Source of the DNA: Rhodamnia argentea
Taxonomy: Eukaryota > Streptophyta > Magnoliopsida > Myrtales > Myrtaceae
Direction of reading: 5' to 3'
Assembly (NCBI RefSeq): GCF_020921035.1
Contig: NC_063159.1
Location: forward strand, 22,761,782-22,825,781
Length of the DNA: 64,000 nucleotides
This document shows positions 11,746 through 24,007 of this stretch, piece by piece (the stretch's first letter is position 1; each line of letters starts with the position of its first letter). The position numbers and the translations under genes are program-made. A model generated the notes under the pieces. That model saw only the letters and a program-made list of their open reading frames with translations. It did no database searches and was not told the DNA's origin.

Positions 11746-14700
11746 TTACAACTCTGTAGAGAAGTCACAGATAAGAACAGGATGGGATCTTAGACGTTGG
11801 GAGCTAATAAGCTGATGGGATAATAACGCAAATAGTTTCTAAACTTTTAGCTTAATATGTAATATGGTCATCGAACTTTTAATTTGCTCAATATGATCTA
11901 TGAACTTTAATTCAATACATAATTTCGTCCCTCAATTTTTAACTATGGAAATCGATCTTTTAACTTTTGATAAATATTCAAACTAGTCTCTAGATAATAT
12001 GAAAATAAATAATATTATCCTTTCATTAATTTATATTTAAAGATAATATTATATATTTTTATATAGTTTAGGTATTAGTTTCAATTAAAAATTACATAAC
12101 GAACAAATTAAAAGTTAAGTAAGGACAGGATAAAGTTCTTTGTCATTTTTTTCAAGTGAATTGATGATGATGATGATGATGATGATGAAAGGAGGAGGAG
12201 GAGGTGCTTTGGTATTCTGACCTTATCCTCAACGTTTCTTGGGGACGGTCCCCAATCAACACGTAAGAACGTTACTTTTCTACCGACTAAGTCAATTCTA
12301 CGTGGGTTGCCTTCAAAGCAGAAGGCGCACTAGACCCTACTAGACAATACAAACTTGTCTTCAATGATTGATTTTGTCCATTATATTATTCACAGAATTA
12401 GAAAAAACAAAAAAGATTGGGCCAAGAGATATGGACGTACAGTTACTATTTATAGTTTCAGATTTTCACTAAGATGGTGAGTTTCCGGGCATGCCCATCA
12501 TCTTCCCGTCTTCCTTGCTTTTTTTTTTTTTTCCCCTTCTTCTTTTTTGGGGCCTACCTACTCTTCCTACTTGAGGTGCCCATAAATTCTAGATCATGAA
12601 TTTACCATCGCAAGCATGTAATATATGACAAAGGAGATAATTAAGCATAATACTTAAACTTTAACTCAATATGTAATGTGATGCTCGAACTTTAAATTTA
12701 TTTAAATAAGGCTCCTGAAAATTTTATTTAAATAAGGTTCCTGAATTTTAGCCCAATGTGCAATGTCATCCGGAAAATTTTAATTTGCTCAATGTGGTCT
12801 ATGGGTACATGTTTAATTTTGTCTCTGGACCGTATGAAAATATTCAATGTTGTCCTAAATACAAATGATGGCTTCCCGAGAGAGCTTCGCCATTTTCTCT
12901 CGCCTTTATTCTCCCAATACATGCTCCCTTTCAACTGTTCGAAAAAAAAAAAAAAAAATGTGTGGGTCGTGTTTAGAAATTTTATAGTAGGATTATTTTC
13001 AATAAGCGAGACCAAGGGAGAGTAAGGAAGAGTAGAGAGAGACATAAAGGTTTTTCGCATTTTATGTTTTTATCTTAGTGAGTAAGAATCTAAGATTTTG
13101 TTTGTTTTGTGAAAAATATTCTTTTTATCATTTTCATTTAGTAAAATGAGTCGACTGAAAAACTCTTCATAGTCAACAGAAAATCAATACTTAAATTCTA
13201 GCAATATATGGCTACATATTGGCATTTGAACCAGAGATCTCGATGTTTGGATATGTGAACCTTAACGCCCATGTACGAATCCTCGATGGCCGAACCCGGG
13301 TCCATAGAGACCGGGCTCAAGTCCATAGAGGCCGAGCTTAAGTCCATAGAAGCCAAGCTCGAGACTCTAGTATCTATACCCAGGTCCTCAAGACCATGCC
13401 CGAGATGCTGGTGCCTATGTCCGAGTCCATGGCAGCTATTCTTGACTACCCGATTGTTGGCCTAGGTCCATTAAGATTGGGATTGGTTCCTCGTTGGCAA
13501 GGCCCGAGTCCACAATGAATGGGCCCGAGTCCCTTGAGGTCGGGCCTAAGACCCCGGTACCCATGACCAAGTACCCAATTATAGGGCCCAAGTCACCATC
13601 ACTCGGACTCGGGTCCATAGAGGGCATGCCCTAGAACTTCGTCCGACACCCGGGCTTGGGACCTAGTTTGGCGCTTAGGTTTGGGTCCACAGAGGCCTCG
13701 GTGCTCGTGCCTGGATCCTTGACAACCATGCTCAAGTACACAACTCTCGCACCAAAGTTGCTGATGCCCGAGCTCAAGTCTAGGTCAAGGTTGGTTCCTA
13801 AGCGATCGGACCAAAGTCCCTCAAGGTCGGGCCAAGACCTCGATGTCTATGTCGGGGTTCCCGGTGCCCATGTGTAGGCCCTCGGCACCCATGCTTGGAT
13901 ACCTAGCTCCCCCGTACAAGTCACCGGCTCCCGAGCCTAGTTCTACAAAGGCCGGGCTTAGATCTCTTGAGGTTGGACCCAAGACCGCATGTGCTCGAGT
14001 CCTCGACAACTGGTATCCATAATATCACACAAAAAAGTGTTGATCTCTATAGAAAAATAAACTCAAGTCTTCCTATTTAAACCACAAACAATAATTTCCA
14101 ATTCATTTTTAGATTATGGTCAAATACTAGAAAATATTGTCATTTCCTTGTAAAACGATTGCTTGCCAATTATTTGGTGAAACAAGCCTAAAAGTTGATC
14201 GGGACCCGTCGCTAGTGAATGGGGAGGAGGGAAGTTTTCTGTGAAATGAATTAGAAGCAAATACAGCCCTTATGGCCTTACCTTAATGGTCTTGATTATG
14301 AAAGGTTGGATGCAACTAATACCGGAAAAAGTGAGGGGCCCAAATCCTAAGGAGGCCAAGATCCAACATACGACTAAATTGGAAAAGAAAAAAACAAAGA
14401 AAAAAGCCCATGAAATTAGTAACCATAGCAAATTAGGAAAGAACATTGAATGGTAATAGAACATCGAACGAGACTCCTGCAATTGATGATTTCAATTGGG
14501 CTGTGTAGTTACGACCATCTTCTAATAATCAAATTATTTCTCTTTCCCTTGTGAAAGGGAAAGAGAAGAAATCCATCTTTTCAGGAAGGCAATAACTCTT
14601 GCCATCATGGACAGATTCCTCGTTTGCCACCATTGACATTATCCACAAAGTGGCAATGGAGACGACCGCATTACTTCAAAAAAGCAACCACCAAATCATG

Positions 14701-15090
14701 GTCTCTAAAATCTTGTCTGTCGGCATTGCAAATTTGCTTGAAACAGTTCTCATCCTTTAGTTACACCAGTTACAGGAACACGGAACGAAGCAAAACTAAC
14801 AATTGTCCACATTGGTTGAGATTAACAATGTACAGAGAACGCTGCCAAAAAAAAATTAATAGTTAGATACAGAGGTCACGAACATTCGCTCGTGTCTATT
14901 TTTGTACAACTGAGCGAGTCATCTGTGAGGAAAATTTCTGCACATCGCTTAACTTCTCAAGACTAGCATCAGCACCTCGAGTCAGTTAATTGGGAAGACA
15001 ACTAAATAAGGGTACAGTCTTATTCCCCTCGTGCCCCTCCGAGATACATCCGGGTAAAATGTCAGTGTAACCACAAGATTGGGCGCTTTC
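11746..15090. other. Repeat-rich spacer between UGT and TKI1-like genes
   Basis: No gene is supported. Two diverged copies of one AT-rich repeat lie at about 11820-12130 and 12640-12850. They share phrases such as CTCAATATG, CTTTAACTCAATATGTAA and TGGTCTATG. Also present are a (GAT)n microsatellite (about 12164-12188), T-rich and CTT tracts (about 12520-12545) and the minisatellite at 13290-14015. The segment next to 15090 is presumed 3' untranslated region of the TKI1-like gene. Confidence 0.55.
13290..14015. repeat. Decayed minisatellite, 21-bp unit
   Basis: Near 13300-13370 the unit 'GTCCATAGAGGCCGGGCTCAA' recurs at a 21-bp period and gives a heptapeptide pattern (SIETGLK, SIEAELK, SIEAKLE) in one frame. 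Downstream, decayed versions (GGGCCCGAGTCC, TCCATAGAGG, CTTGAGGTCGGGC) continue to about 14015. Base composition is markedly more GC-rich than the flanks. The frame is too short and broken to call a gene. Confidence 0.6.
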
Positions 15091-15512
15091 TCAAGCTTCA
15101 ACTGTAGATCCAGATTCTTTCTTGTCCATTCCAAAGAAAGAGCAATTTTGAAAAGCATCCAAACTGCTAGCCATCAGACGATTCAAGCTACTGAGACTGT
15201 CACTTAAAATTAGATCTTCCGCATGGTACTTTGAAGATGGTACATCCAAATCCAAAGGTCCTAACGAGTCCGGCTGCAATGGGATCAGTAGAATATTAAG
15301 GTTACTAAAAAGAGCTTGTCAATGCTACTAGCTACCAAAAGAAACGATTCTGTGTCACTGTACAGGCAAAATGACATTTTGTATCGGTAGAATTTCCTTT
15401 CCTACACAATAACGCATTGTTGGAACTCCCGAAAGAAGAAGAAAAAGAAAAAAAGCTGGCAAAGTGGAGCAACTTCTGCCTTGCTGTGTGTGCTGCTGTG
15501 GGTTATTTTGCA

Positions 15513-15551
<39 letters not shown>

Positions 15552-18500
15552 ACCCAATAAATGTCTGTCAGCCCGAAACCATCCTTCGCTGTATTCTCCA
15601 CAATATCTTGATCTTGTGGCTGACAGTCATCCATAGGGTCAGCAAGATCAACATCATTAGGAGCTCTTTCCGCTTGCTGGCATTCCTGCAGGCAAATACA
15701 ATGAGTAGTACGTCAATCTTCTTCTTTCTGTCTTTTTCCGTTGGAGAGAAATACATCAATCTTCACTTTAGGAAGCAGAGGTCCTTTAATAAATCCCACA
15801 AGTATTACCTCAACAGAGCCGTCCAAGCCCACAGGACATGTTCTTATCTGTGCACTGGCTTCACTGTGAGTGGCAGACATAGAAGAGACCGCCTTACGAA
15901 CAGCAGCATTCTTTTGGAATGAAAAGGCATCACAAGTTTCCTCAGCATCCCAAATGGATGTTTCATGGGACAATAAGGTCGACTCAGAGCCTATCTTGTT
16001 TTGATATCTAGAAATATGAGCAGCTATAGCAGCATCAAATGAATCACAGCTAAATGATATTTGTGGTATGCACTGAGGACTTTTGGCAGCTACTCCTTCA
16101 TCGTCACTGTTGACATGCAAGTCATAAGATGCTTCAAGTAAATCTCCTATGCTTATATTGGTGAGGCTATCAGCCCACTCACAAGCTGACACTGATATAT
16201 TGTTGCCAGATCTCAGTTCGTCCTGCCAAGTTTACAGGGATTAGTTCACTGAAAACATGGACACAAATTGCAAATTCCAACAGCATGGTCCTATGGTCAG
16301 ATAAAGTAAACAGATTGTGTTAGAATGAACTAACAGTATGTCATGTGTACAAAGCTGTGACAAATCAAAAGACACATTCAACTAACTAAGATAAACATTA
16401 AATCCAACACAAAATTTTCTCATGTCAGAGGAGTGGAGACAGTGACTCTGCATTTAAACTAGGGCCAAATATGCCAACACTATCCCATCCGTGCGCGTGG
16501 TCATCTACATTTTGGTGACAGAATGTGAAATGTGCATGAGAGAGGAAAGGGAAGAAACAACCCAGTGGGACCCCAAATATTAGAATAAAGAATAGCATAA
16601 ACCCTGAAGATAAAATTGAGTGCATTAGCCCAAGTTAGGCAAAAACTTAAGCTTCCAATGTACAGGGTTAGCACCCGAGAACTATCCTAGTGCATAATGC
16701 AATGAGGTTGATGTGGATATTTGCACTGGGTGAAGGCCACTTTGTTAGACTAAAATTGATGTGCTAGGCCTTATTTTCTACCAGCCTGTCATTTATATGA
16801 GTTGCAGCTATATTAGACAAATACCGATAACCCCAAAGGGGCACTAAATGCAAAGCTCAAAATTGCTAGAAGCATCTTATAAAACAGAGAGCGTAAGAAC
16901 AGGGAAGATTTTTTACCCCATCATTCAATTGTCTCATAATCCCACCACCTGTCTCATTTGCATAGCACATTCCATCAGCACCGGTAGCAGATGGTTTCAT
17001 AAGATCACTCTTTGAACCCCCAGCAACATAACCACTTCTCTCTTCCGAAACAATAGAGGGACATGCAAGACCAGTGGTATCACTCACTGAAAGCAGTTGA
17101 TCCTTATAGGTATGCCCAACCTTCTCAGACTGATGATTAGCTGATGGAGGAATTTGTTCAGAGTCCACAGTGCTATCACACGCCATAACAGACTCCCTGG
17201 GGAGGCATGGTGCTTGACGTTCCTGAACTGTTATTGAAGTTAACTCATCCTTGGAAAACCAGCCATACCTTCAAGCAGTACTATATGTTAACCACAAGTT
17301 AAAAAAAAAAAATAAATGTGAACTAGCATCTTGCAATCAAATTTAAGGGAAGGACCTTAAGCGGAAAACCGAGGGATTCTCCAGAACTGTGTAAACATCT
17401 GCAGCACTCATAGCGGTATCGAGGGTCCATCTCTGACAACCTACCAGTTTGTCCCTTTCAACACCATATGGACAAAGCATTAGCTCTCCACATGCTACAC
17501 TCGAACTTCCCCATTTGCGATTCAGATGCTCCATGACTGATGATATTTTCTTACGGTTACTGAGAGTAAGCTCAAGGAAGGGATTATGATTATCCTACGA
17601 AAATGGAAATACATTTTTCATCAAACATCTAGAAGAAAAGATGATAGCAGACGAGTTAACAAAGATTCCAAAGATACAAACCTTCTCCAAGCTTCTTCTT
17701 GTGGCATCATCAATTGGGAATAATTGTAGTTTTAGTTTCATTGAAGCTTGTAAACTGCTTTCTACAAATTGGTTCTTTGAGAAACAAGGAAGAGGTGGAA
17801 GATCTTCTCCAATATGATCAGAACCCTTTTGCTCTAGCAGAAGACAGAACCAGAGTCAGAAAATTAGGTCTTCTTCTTTGATTAATATTCTGCCAACTGA
17901 ATTAACCAGGAATAACTCACTTGGAATACATTGATCATTTTCAACCTCCTTACAAACGGCAGTTCGTTCCAAATGCTCTGCAGCATCAGCAACCAATGAA
18001 ACCCCAGCTATGGCAGCCTTTTCCCACTTTTTATATGCAGCAGAAGAGAGAGCACCACCTGAAATTAATAGCAAAAATCAGCATATGTTTTCATTTAAGC
18101 ACTGAAGATACGTAGGCGGACTGATCAATAAAAAAAGAATGCTGTGCTATTATTTTGGCAAGAATCACTCTCAAGCTACCGCATTTTCATTGTCCAAAAA
18201 AATACAGGGACTCGGAAGCCCCCCCTCCCTCCCTCTCCCCTGGGGGGGATCAGTCATGAGTCTGCTCATACTAATTTGTTGAGGAACCGACTTTGTCGTG
18301 TCTCTAATTTTATTTTACCTGATGATGTCAAATTCAATGGAAGCAATTATTCGACTGGTTGAACTGTAAATCACTAGCCTGACATTTTTTCAGAGATGTT
18401 TGGTTTTGTAAACACGGGTCAGAACTGCCACCGTCCATCAAGGTGCTGGAACATGGATTGCCTACTTAGTAGAACCTGAGGGCATTTGAAACAAGCATCG

Positions 18501-20456
18501 CCAACCATAGCACTACTACTTACAGCAGCAGGCTCAAAGATGGCATCTTAAAGGATTTTTTATATATTGAACAATAGATGTCAAAACTCCATATTCATGA
18601 ATTTGCTTATAGCACCATAATATTACCCATCAGACAGGACAGAGTTGAAGAGAGTACAATCTAGGACCCAAACTTGCCCTGAATCACCTAAATTTTTTAG
18701 CCATACACCTTAAAGGAGCTAAGTATGTGATCACACATGTATAACTCGTCTTAATGAATGAAAATCATAATCCATGAACTAGATTGAAAAGCCAGCACAT
18801 AAGTGCGTAAGAGGAAGTCATCTAAAAGGTCATTCTGCCAAAAAATATAGATGCAATTTACAACTGAATGCAACAAAAACGTGACAGACAACATATTTTG
18901 CAAATAAATGATTCTCCTCCGTGCGAAACAATAAGAGCCAGATATAATCTGTGGAAGAACGAAGACACATACCCGGTTTTCGTCGCTGTCTAGCCGGCTT
19001 CATTGTTGTGGATTCCACTTTGCCATTGCCACGGTGGACACCAACATTCAAGGGACGCTTCAATGGTGGCTTTCCAGATCCCACTTTCTGTATATTCTGA
19101 CTGTCAACTAGAACCAGTCTGACTGAACGGTTGTCATGTCCAGATGATCGACCATGACTTGAAATAGTGCTTGGAGAAGAACAATTCTCTCCTTGAGATC
19201 TTTTCCTCACATTCTTCTTCCTGTCTTTCAGCAGTTGATGTTCCTTGCGAGGAAAATCACATAGATCCGGTAAGCAAGTGAAGAAACTGATGCCTTTCAA
19301 ACTCATAGTAAGTTAGCAGACACAATGAACATAGCATATCCAGAAGTAACTAACCAAGGCTTCTACAAATATCTTGAACCTCCGGGGCTTCAAGTGAAGC
19401 TTTGATGCTTTACAACTATACTTCTCCAGCAAAGACCACCTATTTAAACAAACCCCAAAGTAATTTTCATGAATCAACTCATCAGCGATACCATTTCAAT
19501 TCAGCAATGATATATAGTACACACAAGTTAATTATCATGAATGCAAATTACGTAGTAGAAGCAGACACCAGTACCATTTAGTCACATGCTCTTGAAAAGA
19601 TTTTCTAACGTGCAGGCTCTTAAAACTGCAGTTGCCCAAGAACATTATAACCGACAATTTAAGCAAGGCTGAAACTTTCCATCCTTTCCATCTTGAAAAG
19701 GTCATTTCATGGAAAAGATAAGATTTGCGAAATAATTGAATTATGCACTGCTTCCCAGCTAGCATTTAAAGAACTGATTCACATTCAAAAAGATATCATA
19801 GAATGGTCAACCTGCCTATTCACAGATTCATCGTACAAGTCTCCATTGAAAAGCAAGGAACAGGTAGCAGTTTAAGTTTACCATCTAAGCATTGCAGCAT
19901 TAGTGTCCTTAGAGTTCTTGGCATCAAGACAGAATCCTGGACCCAGTAGTTTGTTCATTCGCCTAACAAGGCGATAATAATAATGTCTGACCTGCATACA
20001 TCAAAAGAAGGGATATATTTTCTAAATACTACAGCAGAGAGTTGCACTTTTAAATTGTCCAACGTCATCAGAATTAATTAGTCAAGCAGGTACCTGATCC
20101 TTGTTTTTACTTTGCACACGGCAAGTGATCTTCTCAAAATTCTGCAAACATGATATATTAACGAAACAAGGAAAGCAATAATTAGGAAATAGGAAAAACT
20201 AAAAAAATCACGTTCTAAAAGGTATAGACTGCAACATACCTTGCCAACTTGACGTAATGCAGCAAAGAAACTTTCCTCCTCTTGACGCGTCCAAGCAGCC
20301 CATTGCCGTGTAGGTCTTTTTGCTGCACAGCCAGTAGGCACTATCACTAAAGGGAGAAGTTCCTGCTTTCCATCAGGCAGGGTTTTTTCAAAATTACAAC
20401 AATGAACAAGAAGTGCAGTCAAACATACCAGGTTGCTGAGTCAGGACAGGATCCAT
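15091..20456 (-). CDS. TKI1: TSL-kinase interacting protein 1-like SANT/Myb protein
   Basis: Probable nuclear SANT/Myb-domain protein resembling Arabidopsis TKI1, a partner and substrate of the TOUSLED kinase. The 13 coding exons are 20429-20456, 20240-20346, 20094-20141, 19882-19991, 19355-19439, 18973-19243, 17921-18058, 17682-17833, 17356-17594, 16917-17268, 15809-16222, 15554-15685 and 15091-15273. All junctions are GT-AG and phase-consistent, giving 752 residues (I recall about 743 for TKI1). The SANT domain (from about residue 22) begins RPTRQWAAWTRQEEESF and runs through HYYYRLVRRMNKLL. Later conserved-looking blocks are LRWWSLLEKYSCKASKLHLK, LQLFPIDDATRRSLEK and NPFLELTLSNRKKISSVMEH. 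The rest is Ser/Asp-rich and probably disordered. I chose the ATG in a CCACCATGG context. An in-frame ATG at 20558 would add 34 residues, but it overlaps what looks like the acceptor of a 5'-UTR intron. The exon chain is secure. The name rests on memory of the family. Confidence 0.85.
15517..15549. repeat. (GA)n microsatellite in intron
   Basis: About 16 GA units lie in the last intron of the TKI1-like gene, just below the donor at 15553. On the transcribed strand this reads as a CT tract beside the donor. Confidence 0.9.
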
Positions 20457-20558
20457 GGTGGAAGCTGTTAGACCTGCACCTCCATCCTGAGTTATTGCAT
20501 GACTCTCTGGATGAAGGTTGGTCTCAGAGTCAAAGGGAATCTGCGCCTCTGACTGCAT

Positions 20559-21840
20559 GATTAAGTCATCAAAAGAAAGACTTAATTCTCTTCAGCTTCC
20601 ATCTACTCTCTCAGGATGCTTTATTGGCCCTTCGACTAGTGAAGAGTCCAAACTCAGCAACTCTATACAGCCAGCTATAAAAGAAGCTCAGCACTAACAG
20701 ATCGCAGGAGATCACTGAGGCAAAACAAAGAAAAACAAAATAAGATTCCAAGGAACTCTAAAATCATGCATACCAAACAAGTAAAAGGACAACTTTTAGC
20801 AAGCACAATCACCTCCTCAATACTTCTCTTTCAGTGCCAATTCAGGCCAAGAGTGAAAAGAAAGAAGAGGTCGTGACTAATTTAAACTAGGAATAATTTC
20901 ACCTTTTTTGCAGTCCTCACAGATGAATGAATCCCCTAATGTTAATACACCACATATTTCACCGATCTATCTAGTAGCTCCACTTCGATCATTAGTTCAA
21001 TTAGCAAGCGTATTTTAAGACGGATTCAAGAAAATGCTGCGGAGATCAAAAGGTCCAGGAGATCAAGTTACTCTGTCAATCTTAGGTTTCTCCTCCTTCT
21101 CCTAGTATGCCATGGATGCAGTTTTCTTCAGACACTCCTCAAACCCATTAGAGTTCTAGGTGTGAATTTCAAAAACCTAAGAAATGCTCAACTCATTTTG
21201 ATGGTGAGTCAATGATCTTAGCAACACAGTGCTTCCATGAGCCCCAATTTCACCACATGCTAAAAGAAACCCTAATTACGTGGAATTAATCTACAATCAT
21301 GCATTGACCACGAGATCAAATGAATCCATCCTAGAGAAGAAGCAACCAACCAAGCCCCAAATAATTAACCCATCTCCATCCTGATCCATTTTCCAAGAGA
21401 ACACAAGATGAGAACTGGATCCCTTTATACCGTCGTCGCTTCGAAAAAAATTCCAGATCTAACAGCAACACAGCTACGACCCCACGAAACCGCTTCGCTC
21501 AATTTCACACAATATCTAAAAAATTTCAAAAATTTCTAGATATTCGCAGCAGCCAAACAGAAGCTAGGGCTCAGAAACGAGGAATTAACAGCACGAGAAG
21601 TCAACTCTTGAATCAGACAAAAACGGACAAAAAACTCGACGAATTCAAGTCAAAAACATTACCTGAGAGCGAGATCGAGAGGCTTCAAAGACCCCAGAAA
21701 GATCAGCAACCGCAGGAACGAGCTCCGAAATCGCGAAGAAAAAAACGATTGGGAAGCGGATATGATCCTCCGGCGACCGCTACAGTGGGGGAAGAAGATG
21801 GAAGAAGAAGCAAGCACCCTTTTTTTTCCCCACTTTTTAC
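20559..21840 (-). promoter_or_regulatory. Likely 5'-UTR intron and leader of the TKI1-like gene
   Basis: On the minus strand a CTCTCAG/GTAATG donor at about 21663/21662 could pair with the acceptor TCATGCAG ending at about 20556. The proposed first exon (about 21664-21830) has no ATG, is GC-rich, and is preceded by a CT-rich leader (about 21780-21830). This supports an untranslated first exon. The evidence is splice-site pattern only. Confidence 0.5.
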
Positions 21841-24007
21841 TTTGCCAGAAAATTAAAAAATAAAAAGCAGTGAAAAAGAAGAGACCTTGTTTGAATTAAA
21901 TTCTCTCTTTTTTTCTGGGTAAAAGCTGGGTTTATTGAAGAAGAAGATGATGATGATGATGATGAGGACATGGGGACTTTGGTTTGGCTTTTGGTAAGTA
22001 TTTCCTTCCTACCCAGGTAAAACATAACCCCCAAAGCACAAACATGACAAGCAACTCAAAAATGCCCACAATTGGCTTTTTTGTTTTTCAATTTCCTTAA
22101 AATAATATCAAGTGAATTCAATAAATGCCATTGGAAAAAAATCAACAGATGTCATTTGTTTTTGACCTAATTGTGTCAGGAGCCCAGTTTGGTAATTGGG
22201 TGTTATTACTTTTCATGTTTTGAGTGCTGTGTGGTACAAAATGAGTGGTATGATGAAGGAAGGGGGGGGGTGGGTAACACAACAGGTGGGTACTCTTTTG
22301 CAGGCGGGGTGACATTAGCATTGCTCATATTTTGAAATTCAAATGGCATGAAAGGGTAGTTTGGGAACAAAATGGATAATTTGCTGTGTGCTTAAATAAT
22401 GAAACCTGATGTGAAAGTGAAACCGCAGAAGCCATTGAGGTTGGAAGTGGATCAAACCAGAGAGAAAAAAATAGTTAGATTGATGATTGTGAAAGGAAGT
22501 TTTGTGGTGGAGAGAATTGCAGATTGGATTAGAAGCAGAAGGAACCTTTCAAAAAAGAAAAAGGAAAAAAGAAGAAGAATAAAGTTGGCAAAATTGCAGA
22601 AGGGGCATAATGGGAAATGCAGGAAATTATGCCCAGAAGAAGAGCAAATAAAATATAAAATAAAAGAGTTGCTGTAGTGAGGAATATGGCATGGAGAATA
22701 CAAGGCCGCAAAAGGTTTCATGTTTCTCGATAAGGTACCGTCGCTCACTGGGGCGAACAATCAAAAACAAGTCACTCAACCAATGGCCCAGCTCCTCTTG
22801 AGTGAATTGACTCAAGCCTTGTGCATGGAGGGACTTCTTCTCTTCTAAGCTGACTTTGTGAAGTGCTACAACTGTTCAACATAAGTTGCTGCATGGAGAG
22901 GCAACTTTTACTTATTAAACCAGAAAATGAGGGACCATGTGGGGTATATTTAGCTTTTCTAAGAAGCGTTCTCTGTCACTTTCAAAGCCTTCTGGAATTC
23001 CCTCCCCTTCGACTGAATTTTGCAGAGACTTGACTTTGACATCAAAAGGTATCATACAAGAAGGCTCTCCATCACCCACCTACCCACCGTCTTCCAATTC
23101 CCAAAATTTTAACTGGGATTCTACTATTTGTGTTCAACATGTAAAGCATTTATGATTGGTAGCAGCAGATTCAGCAAATCTTGATCGGACTATCCTCAAT
23201 TGGTTTACCGGAATAGTCAGGATTGTACATTATAAAAGAGAGGACGATATCGATAAAAAAAAGTAATCATTGTCATGAAAAAAAAAAATTCCCGATAAGT
23301 TATGGTCATGACATTAATATGAGATGAAAGAAAAAGTCAAAATCACAAACTCTTATCTGCAGGATAAAAGAGGAAGCCGTTCATTTTGAATACTTACAAT
23401 GGTTGCATAATCTAAACACTTGAAGTACTACTTTAAGAGGTTCTATCCATAATGAGTAAAAGGTCGATTACAGCTTAACTGCCTCAACTTATGGCAGAGG
23501 GTGAAAAATCAATGAAAGAATATCAAGAAATGTGGAATGATAGACAGCCTTTAACCAGTGTTCTACCCTTCCAAACAGCCACTAACCGCAGCTGACTATT
23601 AGTAGTCGCCCTGATTTCTTTGCCCAGATTCCAAAACTATCCTCTTCTCTTGCATGCTTTGGCTGCTCAATCCCATTTCCAGAAGATGATGCATTACCAT
23701 CCCTGCAAATATGCATTTCTTCCGAGAAATCCTTGCTGATAATGCATTTCAATCGCCACTATCCCAATGGCTCCAATCCAATGATCTGAACAATTCTTTT
23801 GAGATTGAGCACAATGCCATTTTCACGGCATTTCCATAGCAAACATTTTCATGCTTCATCGCTTGGTTGGAATATGAAAACTGCAGTAATGGGAGGGTGC
23901 CTTCTCGTTGCTCCAGATTCCATCCTTTGCAGACTAGCCTCTGAAATCAAACCACTTTCACTTGGACAAACTCACTCAGCAGCTGTATAGCAGTCAATCC
24001 CACATCT
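21841..24007. other. Spacer between divergent-looking gene ends
   Basis: No supported exon. It contains a (GAT)n microsatellite (about 21946-21965), a poly-G run near 22262 and low-complexity A-rich DNA (about 22545-22580). The part adjoining 24007 is the presumed 3' untranslated region of the methyltransferase half of the next gene. Confidence 0.5.

Noticed and set aside
13271..13465. Coiled-coil-like protein (SIEAELK repeats)
   Set aside because: It arises from a 21-bp minisatellite. The frame breaks into unrelated text and has no supporting gene structure.
22399..22677. 92-residue Lys/Arg-rich frame
   Set aside because: Low-complexity A/G-rich DNA with no homology. The charged composition follows from the base composition.
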